A stretch of DNA of 35,246 bases, taken from assembly GCA_024694125.1 (NCBI GenBank), contig JAILKE010000060.1, positions 1 to 35,246 on the forward strand, written 5' to 3'. The stretch's first letter is position 1. Each line of letters starts with the position of its first letter. The notes under the pieces are model-generated. The model had not been told where the DNA came from. It made no database searches and was given only the letters and a program-made list of their open reading frames with translations. The DNA comes from Bacteroidales bacterium. GTDB lineage: Bacteria; Bacteroidota; Bacteroidia; Bacteroidales; UBA3663. The position numbers were made by a program, and so were the translations under genes. Shown here piece after piece: positions 1 to 7,289 of this stretch.

Positions 1-160
1 AATAATGTCAAGAACAAACTCATCCATATTTTGACTGCAATGGTCAAAAATAAGCAGTTTTTTGACCCAAAGTATAAAATTTCAGCTTAAAACTAAAAAA
101 TTTGGTCAAAATGTTTGGATTTTAACATAGAAAGCAGGGCGTCATCACCTAATGTACTGT

Positions 161-210
161 TACCCAGGGCGTTGCCCTGGGCTGATATATGTTGCCCCTG
201 CGGGGCGCTC
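161..210. repeat. REP-like double hairpin element
   Basis: Two compact GC-rich palindromes lie in AT-rich surroundings. The first has 8-bp arms (CCCAGGGC at 163-170 and GCCCTGGG at 174-181) around GTT. The second has 5-bp arms (194-198 and 202-206) around TGC. A 12-base linker separates them. Paired short hairpins of this kind are typical of REP/BIME repeats dispersed between bacterial genes. That it is dispersed in this genome is my inference, since only one copy of this exact type is in the window. Confidence 0.5.
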
Positions 211-248
211 CCTTCCGTTGAACCAGTCAAGATACATGGGGCGATATG

Positions 249-380
249 ATTAATGACAATTAATGGAGAATGAACTTCGTTCGAAAACGAAGACGAAAAA
301 ACGTTTCGGCTGGCTACAATTGAACCCTATTACTCAACTGACTGAATTAATGTCTATTAATGACAATTAATGGAGAATGA
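249..380. repeat. 25-bp direct repeat pair (249-273 and 356-380)
   Basis: The same 25 bases, starting ATTAATGACAATTAATGG, occur at 249-273 and 356-380, 107 bases apart and in the same orientation. I see no target-site duplication or inverted ends that would make the interval an insertion element. It may be a trace of local duplication, or part of the AT-rich spacer repeats common in Bacteroidales. Confidence 0.55.
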
Positions 381-410
381 AAAAATAAAAGCGGGAGCAT
401 GCGCCCCCGC
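381..410 (-). terminator. Rho-independent terminator of glyA
   Basis: Read on the minus strand, 391-410 folds into an 8-bp stem with one mismatch and a four-base loop. It is followed by a T-rich tail (complement of 381-390). It lies about 55 bases beyond the glyA stop codon, in the right orientation to end that transcript. Confidence 0.75.
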
Positions 411-463
411 TAATATTTAGATGGAGATCGTAAAGCCGATTAAATTGACGGACTTACGAACAA

Positions 464-1744
464 TCAATAGGCGAAGAGAGGATACTTGGCCATGGTGGCA
501 TTAACCTCAGAGCGGACCTTGGCGATGACGGCTTCGTTCTCAGGATCATTGAGCACCTCCTCGATCCAGGCGGCGATCTGAACCATCAGGTCCTCCTTGG
601 CACCACGAGTAGTGATGGCTGGAGTACCGAGGCGGATACCAGAAGTCTGGAAAGCCGAACGAGAGTCGAATGGAACCATATTCTTGTTGGCAGTGATGTC
701 GGCAGCGACGAGAGCCTTCTCGGCAACCTTACCCGTCAATTCAGGATACTTAGTGCGGAGGTCAACCAACATAGAGTGGTTGTCAGTACCGCCAGAGATG
801 ATCTTGAAGCCACGCTTGATCAGTTCGTCAGCCAGGACAGCTGCATTCTTCTTGACCTGCTTGGCATACTCCTTGAACTCAGGCTGGAGAATCTCGCCGA
901 AAGCGACAGCCTTAGCAGCGATGACGTGCTCCAGAGGACCGCCCTGGGTACCAGGGAAGACGCTCGAATCGAGGCATGCAGACATCATCTTGACCTCGCC
1001 CTTAGGAGTGAGGATACCCTTAGGATTAGGGAAGTCCTTGCCCAACATAATGACGCCGCCGCGTGGACCACGGAGAGACTTGTGGGTAGTAGAGGTGACA
1101 ATATGAGCGTACTTGACAGGATTCTCGAGCAGACCAGCGGCAATGAGGCCAGCAGGGTGAGCCATATCGACCATGAGGATGGCGCCTACCTCGTCAGCAA
1201 TCTTGCGCATGCGGGCATAGTCCCACTCGCGGCTGTATGCCGAACCACCACCGATGATGAGTTTTGGTTTGTGCTCCTTGGCAAGAGCCTCCATCTGGTC
1301 ATAATCTACGCGGCCAGTCTCCTCGTTGATGTTGTAGGCAACTGGACGATAGAGGATACCAGAGCTATTGACCGAAGAGCCGTGTGAGAGGTGTCCACCG
1401 TGTGCGAGGTTGAGGCCCATGAAGGTATCGCCTGGGTTGAGCACAGCAGCGAGGACAGCCTCGTTGGCCTGAGCGCCCGAGTGAGGCTGAACATTGGCCC
1501 AGCATGCACCGAAGATCTCCTTGAGACGGTCGATAGCGAGCTGCTCTACCTGATCGACAACCTGACAGCCACCGTAGTAACGCTTGCCTGGGTAACCCTC
1601 AGCATACTTGTTGGTCAATACAGATCCCATTGCCTCGAGGACCTGATCGCTCACGATATTCTCGGAAGCGATGAGTTCAATACCCTTCATCTGGCGTGCG
1701 CGCTCGTCGGCGATCAAACCAAATACCTGTGAATCACGTTTCAT
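464..1744 (-). CDS. glyA: Serine hydroxymethyltransferase
   Basis: This PLP enzyme interconverts serine and glycine, loading tetrahydrofolate with a one-carbon unit for purine, thymidylate and methionine synthesis in the cytoplasm. The 426-residue length is normal for bacterial SHMT. Visible signatures are ELIASEN near residue 23, [14 protein letters not shown] near 46, VDMAHPAGL near 192, and the PLP-lysine motif [14 protein letters not shown], with the Schiff-base lysine at about residue 222. The start MKRDSQVF is the conserved N-terminus length. It lies on the same strand as, and about 130 bases after, the AsmA-like gene. That gap holds three 11-bp GGGGAGT repeats but no convincing promoter, so both read-through and a private promoter remain possible. 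A strong terminator follows. Confidence 0.97.
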   Translation of the reverse strand: MKRDSQVFGLIADERARQMKGIELIASENIVSDQVLEAMGSVLTNKYAEGYPGKRYYGGCQVVDQVEQLAIDRLKEIFGACWANVQPHSGAQANEAVLAAVLNPGDTFMGLNLAHGGHLSHGSSVNSSGILYRPVAYNINEETGRVDYDQMEALAKEHKPKLIIGGGSAYSREWDYARMRKIADEVGAILMVDMAHPAGLIAAGLLENPVKYAHIVTSTTHKSLRGPRGGVIMLGKDFPNPKGILTPKGEVKMMSACLDSSVFPGTQGGPLEHVIAAKAVAFGEILQPEFKEYAKQVKKNAAVLADELIKRGFKIISGGTDNHSMLVDLRTKYPELTGKVAEKALVAADITANKNMVPFDSRSAFQTSGIRLGTPAITTRGAKEDLMVQIAAWIEEVLNDPENEAVIAKVRSEVNATMAKYPLFAY

Positions 1745-1828
1745 TTCAAAGTAAGTATTATATGATTAATAAAGTGAAAAATATCTATAATCAACTCAAC
1801 ATTCGCAAGCTCCAGTTGAGAGTCTTTT

Positions 1829-1861
1829 AAGGGGAGTAAAAGGGGAGTGAAAGGGGAGTGA
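1829..1861. repeat. Three 11-bp tandem repeats in the glyA leader
   Basis: GGGGAGT recurs at 1831, 1842 and 1853, an exact 11-base period (about one helical turn), in the spacer between the AsmA-like gene and glyA. On the coding strand it reads as C-rich CTCCCC blocks 85-115 bases before the glyA start codon. No function is evident. Confidence 0.6.
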
Positions 1862-1874
1862 AAAGGATGTCAGT

Positions 1875-4800
1875 TTACTCCGCTGGAGCCTCCTCCTTGA
1901 CCATACGTTTGAGCGACGTATTGATCAGTTTCTTCAGCTCCAGTGTCTGCTCCTGCGACAAGCGGCGCTTCTCGGGCTTGTAGAGATTGGCGTACTTGCA
2001 CTTGGTCAACTGGAACGATATATCGTCCGTATGATCCAGATCTCCCGTGATGTCCAGACCCATGTGACCGCCCACCAGCGGACACTTGGTGATGGAGATA
2101 TGGTAGTTGAACGGCATGGCGCCTGTTATGTTATGATTGCCCGACAGGATGGCCTCATACTTGTCCCAGCCGATCAGCATCGGATAGAGCGTCATCTTCT
2201 TGCGGTTCAGGGCCATCTCGACCGACAGAGTGTCGATCTTGTTGGTAGTGCACTCCTTGAAGAGGTACTTCTTGATGGTCTGGAAGGTCTCGCTGTCCAG
2301 CACAGTGAGGTCCTTACCCTCTATCGCCGATGTACACTGCAGGGTGGACATCTTGGGCGAATAGTCAGCAAAGAGCGCCGTCTGACCAGCCAGGTGGAAC
2401 TCGGCCTTGCCGGCGAAGCTGGCGAGCATCGGCACGATGGTATCAATCTCAGGCACCAGTCGAATCATCTCGGCTATGTCGATGTTGAGCAGGTGGAAGT
2501 TCCAGCCGACAAAGAGGTTGTTGCGGCGAGGCGACTTATAGAGTGCGGTGAGCTGCATCTGTGCCGCCTTGCTGGTGAATCCCATCTCCTCCAGCACCAG
2601 TACACCATCATCGACGGTGAGTTGTCCGCGCACGTTGTCGAAGCTGTTATCGTTGATGCGAGCCTCGGCGATGTCCGTATTGATGACGAACTTCACATCC
2701 TTGGGCACCATGAAGGGGTCAGCCTCTGCCATGTCCGTAGTGGTGGCCGATGCCTCGGCTGCATCATCGGCAGCAGCGGTAGCCTCGGGAGTCTCCTCCT
2801 CACAACCGATGCCGCTGGTCAGGTCCATCAATTGGCCCACATCGACCAGAGGGCTCTGCAGCGAGAGCTGGCCCTCCAGCATGGCGCGTTCCTTGAGCCA
2901 GTCACCGATGTTGCGTACCACACCCTTCAGGTTCAACTGGCTGTTGCCCAGATGCAACTGGCAGTCGCTCAGTGTGGCCTGCTGCTGACTGAAGGTAGCC
3001 TTCAGCACCGGCAATTCGACAGGATAGGGTATGCCGTCGATGTCGAAGCGACCGTCGGCCAACGTGAAGTCAGCCACTGGCTGCAGCATGTCGAGGGCAT
3101 CCTTCTGCCGTTCGTCGTACAGGCATTGCAACGTGAGCTGTGCCGTACCCGTGGCACCCTTCAGTCCCTCGCCCATTCGCAGGGCCAGGCTCTTCAGTCC
3201 AGCTTTGGCATCGACCTTGATGCACTGCTTGACGCTGGCCATATCGACATTGGCATTGCCGCGGGGCGCACCTATCTCGACCTGGACCGTATCGTCCATG
3301 GCCAACTGCAGGCGCTCCAGGTCGAACTGTACGTCCAGACGTGGGTCACGACCCTGTATGATATCGTCACGCAGCAGCACCAGGGCACTGCCCGCTGGAA
3401 TCTGCACATGCATATTGGAGGTATCGTCCGCCATCGAGAAGTCCAGTTTGTCCAGTTCTGCATCGATGCTGAACTCCTTGCCACGCTTACCGGCAGGATA
3501 GACAACCTTGGCACCGAGACGGTCTATGGCACAACGCATATTGGTATCGTCGCTGTACGAGAGCTGTGTCACGTCCGACTGCACGGAGACCTGCTCCAGT
3601 TGCAGCTCCTGGCCGATGTTGGCCTTCGCTACGATGTGCGAGTCCGACAGGCGGGCATCCACCTCCATTCCCTCCAGCGCAGCGCGATAGGCCTGTGGTA
3701 CCAGCGCGAGCAGGTCAGCCACGGTCGTTGCGCCCAACGTGATGTCCAGTTCGGTACGTATCAAGGTGGTATCGGTCATATCGACGTGTGCCTGTCCGGA
3801 GCACTTCTGGCTGCCCACCTCGGTCGTCATGTCGCGGACGAAGAAGTCGTTGAACTGTGTATTGGTCGAAGCGGTGAACCGTGTGTGTATGTCGAGACGG
3901 TCAGCCAATGTGCCGTCTGCATCGGTCGAGAGGCTGAGTCGCTCCACGCGTGTGTCCATTGTCGAGGTCCACAGGTCGGCAGTGCTGCTCAATGGCATGT
4001 CGATGGCTACGGCGCCGGTGCTGATGTTCATCAGGTCCTCTTTGCCCATGGTAACCATGGACGAATCGAGGCTGGTCAGACTGCGCAACGTGGGACGGCC
4101 ATTCTGCCAGGCTGCCTCGACGTCATCCAGTTCCATGCCCCAAATCTTGGCCAACAGCGCCAGTTCGCCGGACAGCAGATACTCCTGGTTGCCGACCGAC
4201 AGGTGTGGCAATCGCAACGAGGCATCGGTCCCGTCGTAGAACACATGCATATTCTTGAGGCGCAGGTCCGCCAACTGGGCATAGTTGAGCGAGTCGCTGT
4301 AGAACAGTTCGCCTATCTCCAGGTCGATGTCGCCGCCACCGGTCAGCTTCTGCAGGTCGGCATCGGTATTCAGACTCAGGTTCACGCGTTTGCCTCGAGC
4401 CTCCATCTCGTGTGCCCGGTCCAGATAGGTGGCCGAGAGCTGTTCGATATCGATATTGTGCAACGAAATCTGGTCGAGCGAGATTGCCTCGCTGCTCTCT
4501 TCTTCCAACTGCGTGGTATCGGCCTCAATCTTGAAGACGTCGTAGTTGGGCACGCTGTCCTCGTTGACGAAGAGGTTGGCCTGTGCCTGCTGCAACGTGA
4601 ATCCCGAAATATTGATGTCCCCATTGCGCAGATAGGCCATCACGTCTATCTTGGCAAAGAGACGGTGCACATAGAGCACGGTATCGCTCTGTGCACCCTC
4701 CATCGGATTGATGACCGACAGGTCGTTGATGCACAACGACACGTCGGGAAAACTACTGAAGAACGTCAGTTCTACCTCTCCCACATCGGTGGGACAAGTC

Positions 4801-4943
4801 ACCATCTCTGCTGCCACATCCTTGACAGTCTTGGTGAGCTGGTCCTTGGAGACGACAAATGTGATGACCAGGAAAATGGCCACCACCAGCAGTCCCACGA
4901 TGGACCCCAGACTGATTAACGCTACCTTGAGCGGCTTATTCAT
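1875..4943 (-). CDS. AsmA-family protein (large membrane-anchored, periplasmic)
   Basis: This 1022-residue protein has one N-terminal membrane segment (about residues 7-31) followed by a very long periplasmic region rich in alternating beta-strand patterns, as in the AsmA/YhdP/TamB bridge-like proteins. Those are implicated in phospholipid transport or outer-membrane assembly. An Ala/Glu/Asp/Thr-rich low-complexity linker lies at about 714-742, and the last ~200 residues look like the AsmA C-terminal region. It lies 74 bases after the lipoprotein gene on the same strand and probably shares its promoter. Family membership is inferred from architecture and general sequence character; the cargo is unknown. 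The 962-codon reading frame on the opposite strand is an antisense artefact of codon bias. Confidence 0.82.
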   Translation of the reverse strand: MNKPLKVALISLGSIVGLLVVAIFLVITFVVSKDQLTKTVKDVAAEMVTCPTDVGEVELTFFSSFPDVSLCINDLSVINPMEGAQSDTVLYVHRLFAKIDVMAYLRNGDINISGFTLQQAQANLFVNEDSVPNYDVFKIEADTTQLEEESSEAISLDQISLHNIDIEQLSATYLDRAHEMEARGKRVNLSLNTDADLQKLTGGGDIDLEIGELFYSDSLNYAQLADLRLKNMHVFYDGTDASLRLPHLSVGNQEYLLSGELALLAKIWGMELDDVEAAWQNGRPTLRSLTSLDSSMVTMGKEDLMNISTGAVAIDMPLSSTADLWTSTMDTRVERLSLSTDADGTLADRLDIHTRFTASTNTQFNDFFVRDMTTEVGSQKCSGQAHVDMTDTTLIRTELDITLGATTVADLLALVPQAYRAALEGMEVDARLSDSHIVAKANIGQELQLEQVSVQSDVTQLSYSDDTNMRCAIDRLGAKVVYPAGKRGKEFSIDAELDKLDFSMADDTSNMHVQIPAGSALVLLRDDIIQGRDPRLDVQFDLERLQLAMDDTVQVEIGAPRGNANVDMASVKQCIKVDAKAGLKSLALRMGEGLKGATGTAQLTLQCLYDERQKDALDMLQPVADFTLADGRFDIDGIPYPVELPVLKATFSQQQATLSDCQLHLGNSQLNLKGVVRNIGDWLKERAMLEGQLSLQSPLVDVGQLMDLTSGIGCEEETPEATAAADDAAEASATTTDMAEADPFMVPKDVKFVINTDIAEARINDNSFDNVRGQLTVDDGVLVLEEMGFTSKAAQMQLTALYKSPRRNNLFVGWNFHLLNIDIAEMIRLVPEIDTIVPMLASFAGKAEFHLAGQTALFADYSPKMSTLQCTSAIEGKDLTVLDSETFQTIKKYLFKECTTNKIDTLSVEMALNRKKMTLYPMLIGWDKYEAILSGNHNITGAMPFNYHISITKCPLVGGHMGLDITGDLDHTDDISFQLTKCKYANLYKPEKRRLSQEQTLELKKLINTSLKRMVKEEAPAE

Positions 4944-5017
4944 AGTTTTTGGAGTTTTAGTCGATTCTGGTTTCGAAAGTGTCTGCTTTCAAAACTTTCC
5001 AGGAGTTGTCCGTAGTT

Positions 5018-5452
5018 TTACAATCTTTCCATTGTCTTCTGGATGCCCTCGTTCGACTTCCAGATGAGTTTGGACGATGTCAAAGACAATATGGTGTATG
5101 GGCAATCGGTATCGGGATTACCGTACTCACCGTTGTTCTTGATGATGATGTACAGTCCCGAGGTCTTGAAGTACCACTGGAACTGGTAGGTTCCCTCCTC
5201 ACCCTCGTGTATATCGTCTGCCTCGTCCCAGTTCTCGCCGTATCCGACCATGGTTCCGTTGCCACGCTCGTCGAAGCGCCAGTACTCCTGGGTATCCACG
5301 ACGTGCCACTTGCCGACTATGTCAAGGCTATATTGCTCGATCTGCTCGGACGTAAGTCCTTCCAATTCGTCTTCCTCCTCCGAGCACGAGGTCAACGTGC
5401 TCATGAAGAGCACTGAAAGGAATGCAAACAGGATGCCAGTTAACTTTTTCAT
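5018..5452 (-). CDS. Small surface-type lipoprotein, lipocalin-like fold likely
   Basis: This 144-residue protein has a signal peptide (MKKLTGILFAFLSVLFMS) and a lipobox LTSC, placing the lipidated cysteine at residue 23. The following residues SEEEDE form an acidic stretch; in Bacteroidetes such charge right after the cysteine acts as a lipoprotein export signal to the cell surface (family knowledge). The mature part has a GKW motif near 47 and alternating aromatic/polar strands, as in small Bacteroidales lipocalin-like lipoproteins. I cannot name a ligand. It is first in the minus-strand group with the AsmA-like gene and is preceded by a very good promoter (5591-5622), leaving a leader of roughly 130 bases. 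Confidence 0.85.
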   Translation of the reverse strand: MKKLTGILFAFLSVLFMSTLTSCSEEEDELEGLTSEQIEQYSLDIVGKWHVVDTQEYWRFDERGNGTMVGYGENWDEADDIHEGEEGTYQFQWYFKTSGLYIIIKNNGEYGNPDTDCPYTILSLTSSKLIWKSNEGIQKTMERL

Positions 5453-5590
5453 TTTTTGACTTTTTTAGGGGGTCTTTCCTTGATGCCCTGTTAATATCAG
5501 ATTATCGAATTGTTCTTAAAATTCTTACGGAGTTATCATCCCCGACAAACATCTATTTCCTGCAATAAATATTCTATAAATATTCGGGCA

Positions 5591-5622
5591 CAAAGATAAT
5601 GATTTTCAAGCAAACGAACAAA
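5591..5622 (-). promoter_or_regulatory. Bacteroidetes promoter for the lipoprotein/AsmA genes
   Basis: On the minus strand TTTG (5619-5622) is followed by exactly 20 bases and TATCTTTG (5591-5598). This is a perfect match to the Bacteroidetes -33/-7 consensus. Transcription would start around 5580-5587. Confidence 0.8.
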
Positions 5623-5693
5623 AAAAGGTACATATTTTTTATACTTTTTACTAAATATACCATAGATATGCAAGAAATGGAGAAAATGAAGAA

Positions 5694-5773
5694 ATTGAAA
5701 ATTGAAAATTGAAAGTTGAAAAACAAATTGAAAAATGAAAATTGAAAAACAAATTGAAAATTGAAAGTTGAAA
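5694..5773. repeat. Heptad array of (A/G)TTGAAA with 26-bp super-period
   Basis: Ten heptads close to ATTGAAA occur as blocks separated by AACAA (5694-5721, AACAA, 5727-5747, AACAA, 5753-5773). Most of the 5453-5898 intergenic region is otherwise the leader and promoter of the lipoprotein gene on one side and the higB promoter on the other. A second, purer array of the same heptad lies at 16454-16572. Confidence 0.8.
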
Positions 5774-5862
5774 AAAACATCCATTGATTACAAGAAATAA
5801 CTCTGCTATACCTATTCATTATGAATAAAATGTGGCCTCAAATCTATTTTTCAGCGCCAAAA

Positions 5863-5894
5863 GTTGCTTGATATGAAAACTATTCGTATCTTTG
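5863..5894 (+). promoter_or_regulatory. Promoter of the HigBA-type toxin-antitoxin pair
   Basis: GTTG (5863-5866, one mismatch to TTTG), 20 bases, then a perfect TATCTTTG -7 box (5887-5894). The toxin ATG is only four bases after the box, so the transcript should be leaderless or nearly so. Confidence 0.72.
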
Positions 5895-5898
5895 CGGT

Positions 5899-6234
5899 AT
5901 GAAAAAGGAAAGAACCATCTCGGCATATAGATCCTACTTCAAGGACTTCATAGACTCTCTTACAGAAGCAGAGGCACGGAAAGTGTTCTACGTTATCGAT
6001 ATGCTAAAGACTCAGGAACGCATAAATGCACACTTTGTCAAGTACTTAAGGGATGAAATATATGAACTCCGTGCAGAACATGGCGGCAACATATACCGAG
6101 TTTTCTTCATCTTTGATGATGGAAACGTGGTGATACTTTTTAACGGGTTTCAAAAGAAAACCCAGAAAACTCCAGAAAAGGAAATAAACAAGGCAATACA
6201 ACTAAAAAAAGAATATTATGCAGGAAAGAAATGA
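5899..6234 (+). CDS. higB: HigB-type toxin (phage Gp49-like, RelE/ParE superfamily)
   Basis: This 111-residue protein has the usual pattern of the Gp49-like/HigB family: an N-terminal helical part, then KYLRDEIYELRAEHGGNIYRVFF, the strand VVILFNGFQKKTQKTP, and a final helix EINKAIQLKKEYY. Family members are ribosome-dependent mRNA endonucleases silenced by an Xre-type partner. The basic residues in ELRAE, YRVFF and KKTQK are those typical of the active face. The next gene, an Xre regulator, overlaps it by 17 bases, giving the toxin-first order typical of higBA. The start codon follows the -7 box by four bases. Toxicity is inferred from the family. Confidence 0.85.
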   Translation: MKKERTISAYRSYFKDFIDSLTEAEARKVFYVIDMLKTQERINAHFVKYLRDEIYELRAEHGGNIYRVFFIFDDGNVVILFNGFQKKTQKTPEKEINKAIQLKKEYYAGKK

Positions 6235-6526
6235 CATAATGAGCGTTGATGCTATGATGGACGAACGCTTCGGGAAAGTGGGGACTTCAGAGCGCGAAAC
6301 TTTCCGCAAGGAGGCCTATGCATATTGTGTAGGTCAAATCATCAGTGAAGCGCGCAAACGTGAGAAAGTCACTCAGCAAGAGCTGGCCCAACGCGTCGGC
6401 ACCAACAAATCGTATATTTCGCGCATAGAGAACGGCAGTGTCGAACCTGGTGCTGGAATGTTTCTAAGAATTCTCAGCGCACTTGGATTGCGCTTTGAAG
6501 TATCTCAACCTATGGTTTTGGGATAA
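6218..6526 (+). CDS. higA: HigA-type antitoxin, Xre-family helix-turn-helix protein
   Basis: This 102-residue DNA-binding protein pairs with the upstream HigB-like toxin. The C-terminal two thirds form an Xre/Cro HTH: a helix around VTQQELAQRVG, a turn TNKSY, the recognition helix ISRIENGSVEP, then FLRILSALGL. Such antitoxins bind the toxin directly and repress the shared promoter. The start at 6218 overlaps higB by 17 bases; an alternative in-frame ATG at 6239 would give 95 residues and a 4-base gap. I see no sequence feature that decides between them. After the stop at 6526 comes a long repeat-rich non-coding stretch. Confidence 0.88.
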   Translation: MQERNDIMSVDAMMDERFGKVGTSERETFRKEAYAYCVGQIISEARKREKVTQQELAQRVGTNKSYISRIENGSVEPGAGMFLRILSALGLRFEVSQPMVLG

Positions 6527-6645
6527 CCCTTATATACTATATACGCTTTCAAATCGTGTAATCCCGAATTCCGGACACAGTTCTATACCCCTATTACAAA
6601 GGTATTATAAGGGTATTACATCGTAGGCTCAGAAGTAAGTCGAGA

Positions 6646-6696
6646 GTAAGTGCAGCGTAAGTGGAGAGTAAGACTTTTCACTTACGCTGCACTTAC
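6646..6696. repeat. Perfect 18-bp inverted repeat
   Basis: GTAAGTGCAGCGTAAGTG (6646-6663) is perfectly complementary to 6679-6696 across a 15-base spacer. No T-tract follows, so it is not a standard terminator. The left arm and spacer also contain repeated GAGAGTAAG units. It could be a dimeric protein-binding site or a recombination end, or form a cruciform. Confidence 0.75.
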
Positions 6697-6782
6697 GATG
6701 AAGCTTCCCAGACCCTACCCTCCCACTACCTTGAACGATACCATTCCGATAGCACAAAATAGCGTTAATGGCCAAATGTAAT

Positions 6783-6822
6783 AAAAACTCTCGCAGAGGG
6801 AAAGGAGTGTAAGAGAGTTTTT
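6783..6822. terminator. Terminator-like hairpin
   Basis: AAAAACTCTC (6783-6792) pairs with GAGAGTTTTT (6813-6822) across 20 bases. With A-rich and T-rich flanks it could terminate in either direction. The stem core is only five to six GC-containing pairs and the loop is large, so this is tentative. Confidence 0.35.
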
Positions 6823-6870
6823 CGTTTGGTCGTTGCTTTACCTCACGATTAAGAAAATGGAGTATTGGGA

Positions 6871-7079
6871 GAGTAATATGGAGCCTTCCTTCCACTGTTT
6901 CCAGTTTGCAGCGGGCCGAAGGTCCGCGGGAATACAGGCGGGGGTGTAAGCCCCCGCTTCCACGTAGAGAGCGAGGAGATTGTATCGAGCGCCGAAGGTG
7001 CGACAGAACTTGTAGGGGGCGTAAGTCCCCGTAGCGCTGGAATGTTGTTTTGGTTTTGGTTATCGTTTTCGTACAAAGT
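6871..7079. repeat. Long direct repeat, copy A, with four tandem hairpins
   Basis: About 205 bases recur in the same orientation at 8999-9210; a core of roughly 128 bases (from 6909) is identical by eye. The core contains four compact hairpins: 6911-6927 (7-bp stem, GAA loop), 6938-6957 (8-bp stem, GTAA loop), 6989-7001 (5-bp stem, GAA loop) and 7015-7030 (6-bp stem, GTAA loop). Each uses a G-T pair in the stem, and two loops are GNRA tetraloops, which suits a folded RNA. Confidence 0.8.
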
Positions 7080-7215
7080 CTTGCAAGAGTAATATGGAGC
7101 CTTTCGTTTGCTTCGTCTCTTTCGTATTCCCTTAAATAAAGCCCCATGAATGATGTCATTTACAGATATTTGCATGGAGGAAACAGGGGGTCGAACACGA
7201 TTTTTACAAAAAATG

Positions 7216-7246
7216 TTTGATATATAAAAAAAAATATATAATTTTG
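7216..7246 (+). promoter_or_regulatory. Promoter of the ATPase gene
   Basis: TTTG (7216-7219), 19 bases of nearly pure A/T, then TAATTTTG (7239-7246), matching the Bacteroidetes consensus. The start codon is 43 bases beyond the box. Confidence 0.72.
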
Positions 7247-7289
7247 CAACGAAATGTTATGGTCGTAAAATTTACAGACATAAAATTCT

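Larger units (their letters stand above)
1..380. other. Intergenic region downstream of glyA, without a gene
   Basis: I see no credible coding sequence here. The stretch holds a REP-like double hairpin (161-210), a short hairpin at 275-292 (7-bp arms around CGAA), and a 25-bp direct repeat at 249-273 and 356-380. The repeat's second copy ends right beside the glyA terminator. The first 120 bases are AT-rich and featureless to the eye. Confidence 0.6.
6527..6870. other. Non-coding stretch downstream of higBA
   Basis: No gene is supported here. The stretch contains a perfect 18-bp inverted repeat (6646-6696) and a terminator-like hairpin (6783-6822). It runs into the first long direct repeat at 6871. 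Confidence 0.6.

Noticed and set aside
2031-4919. A 962-codon open frame on the plus strand opposite the AsmA-like gene
   Set aside because: It is fully antisense to a gene with a clear membrane anchor, family architecture and promoter. The predicted protein is His/Gln/Leu-rich without domains; codon bias in the real gene explains the open frame.
5536-5819. Minus-strand frames rich in Phe/Gln/Asn through the first heptad array
   Set aside because: The peptide is the translation of a 7-bp repeat; low complexity, with no start context.
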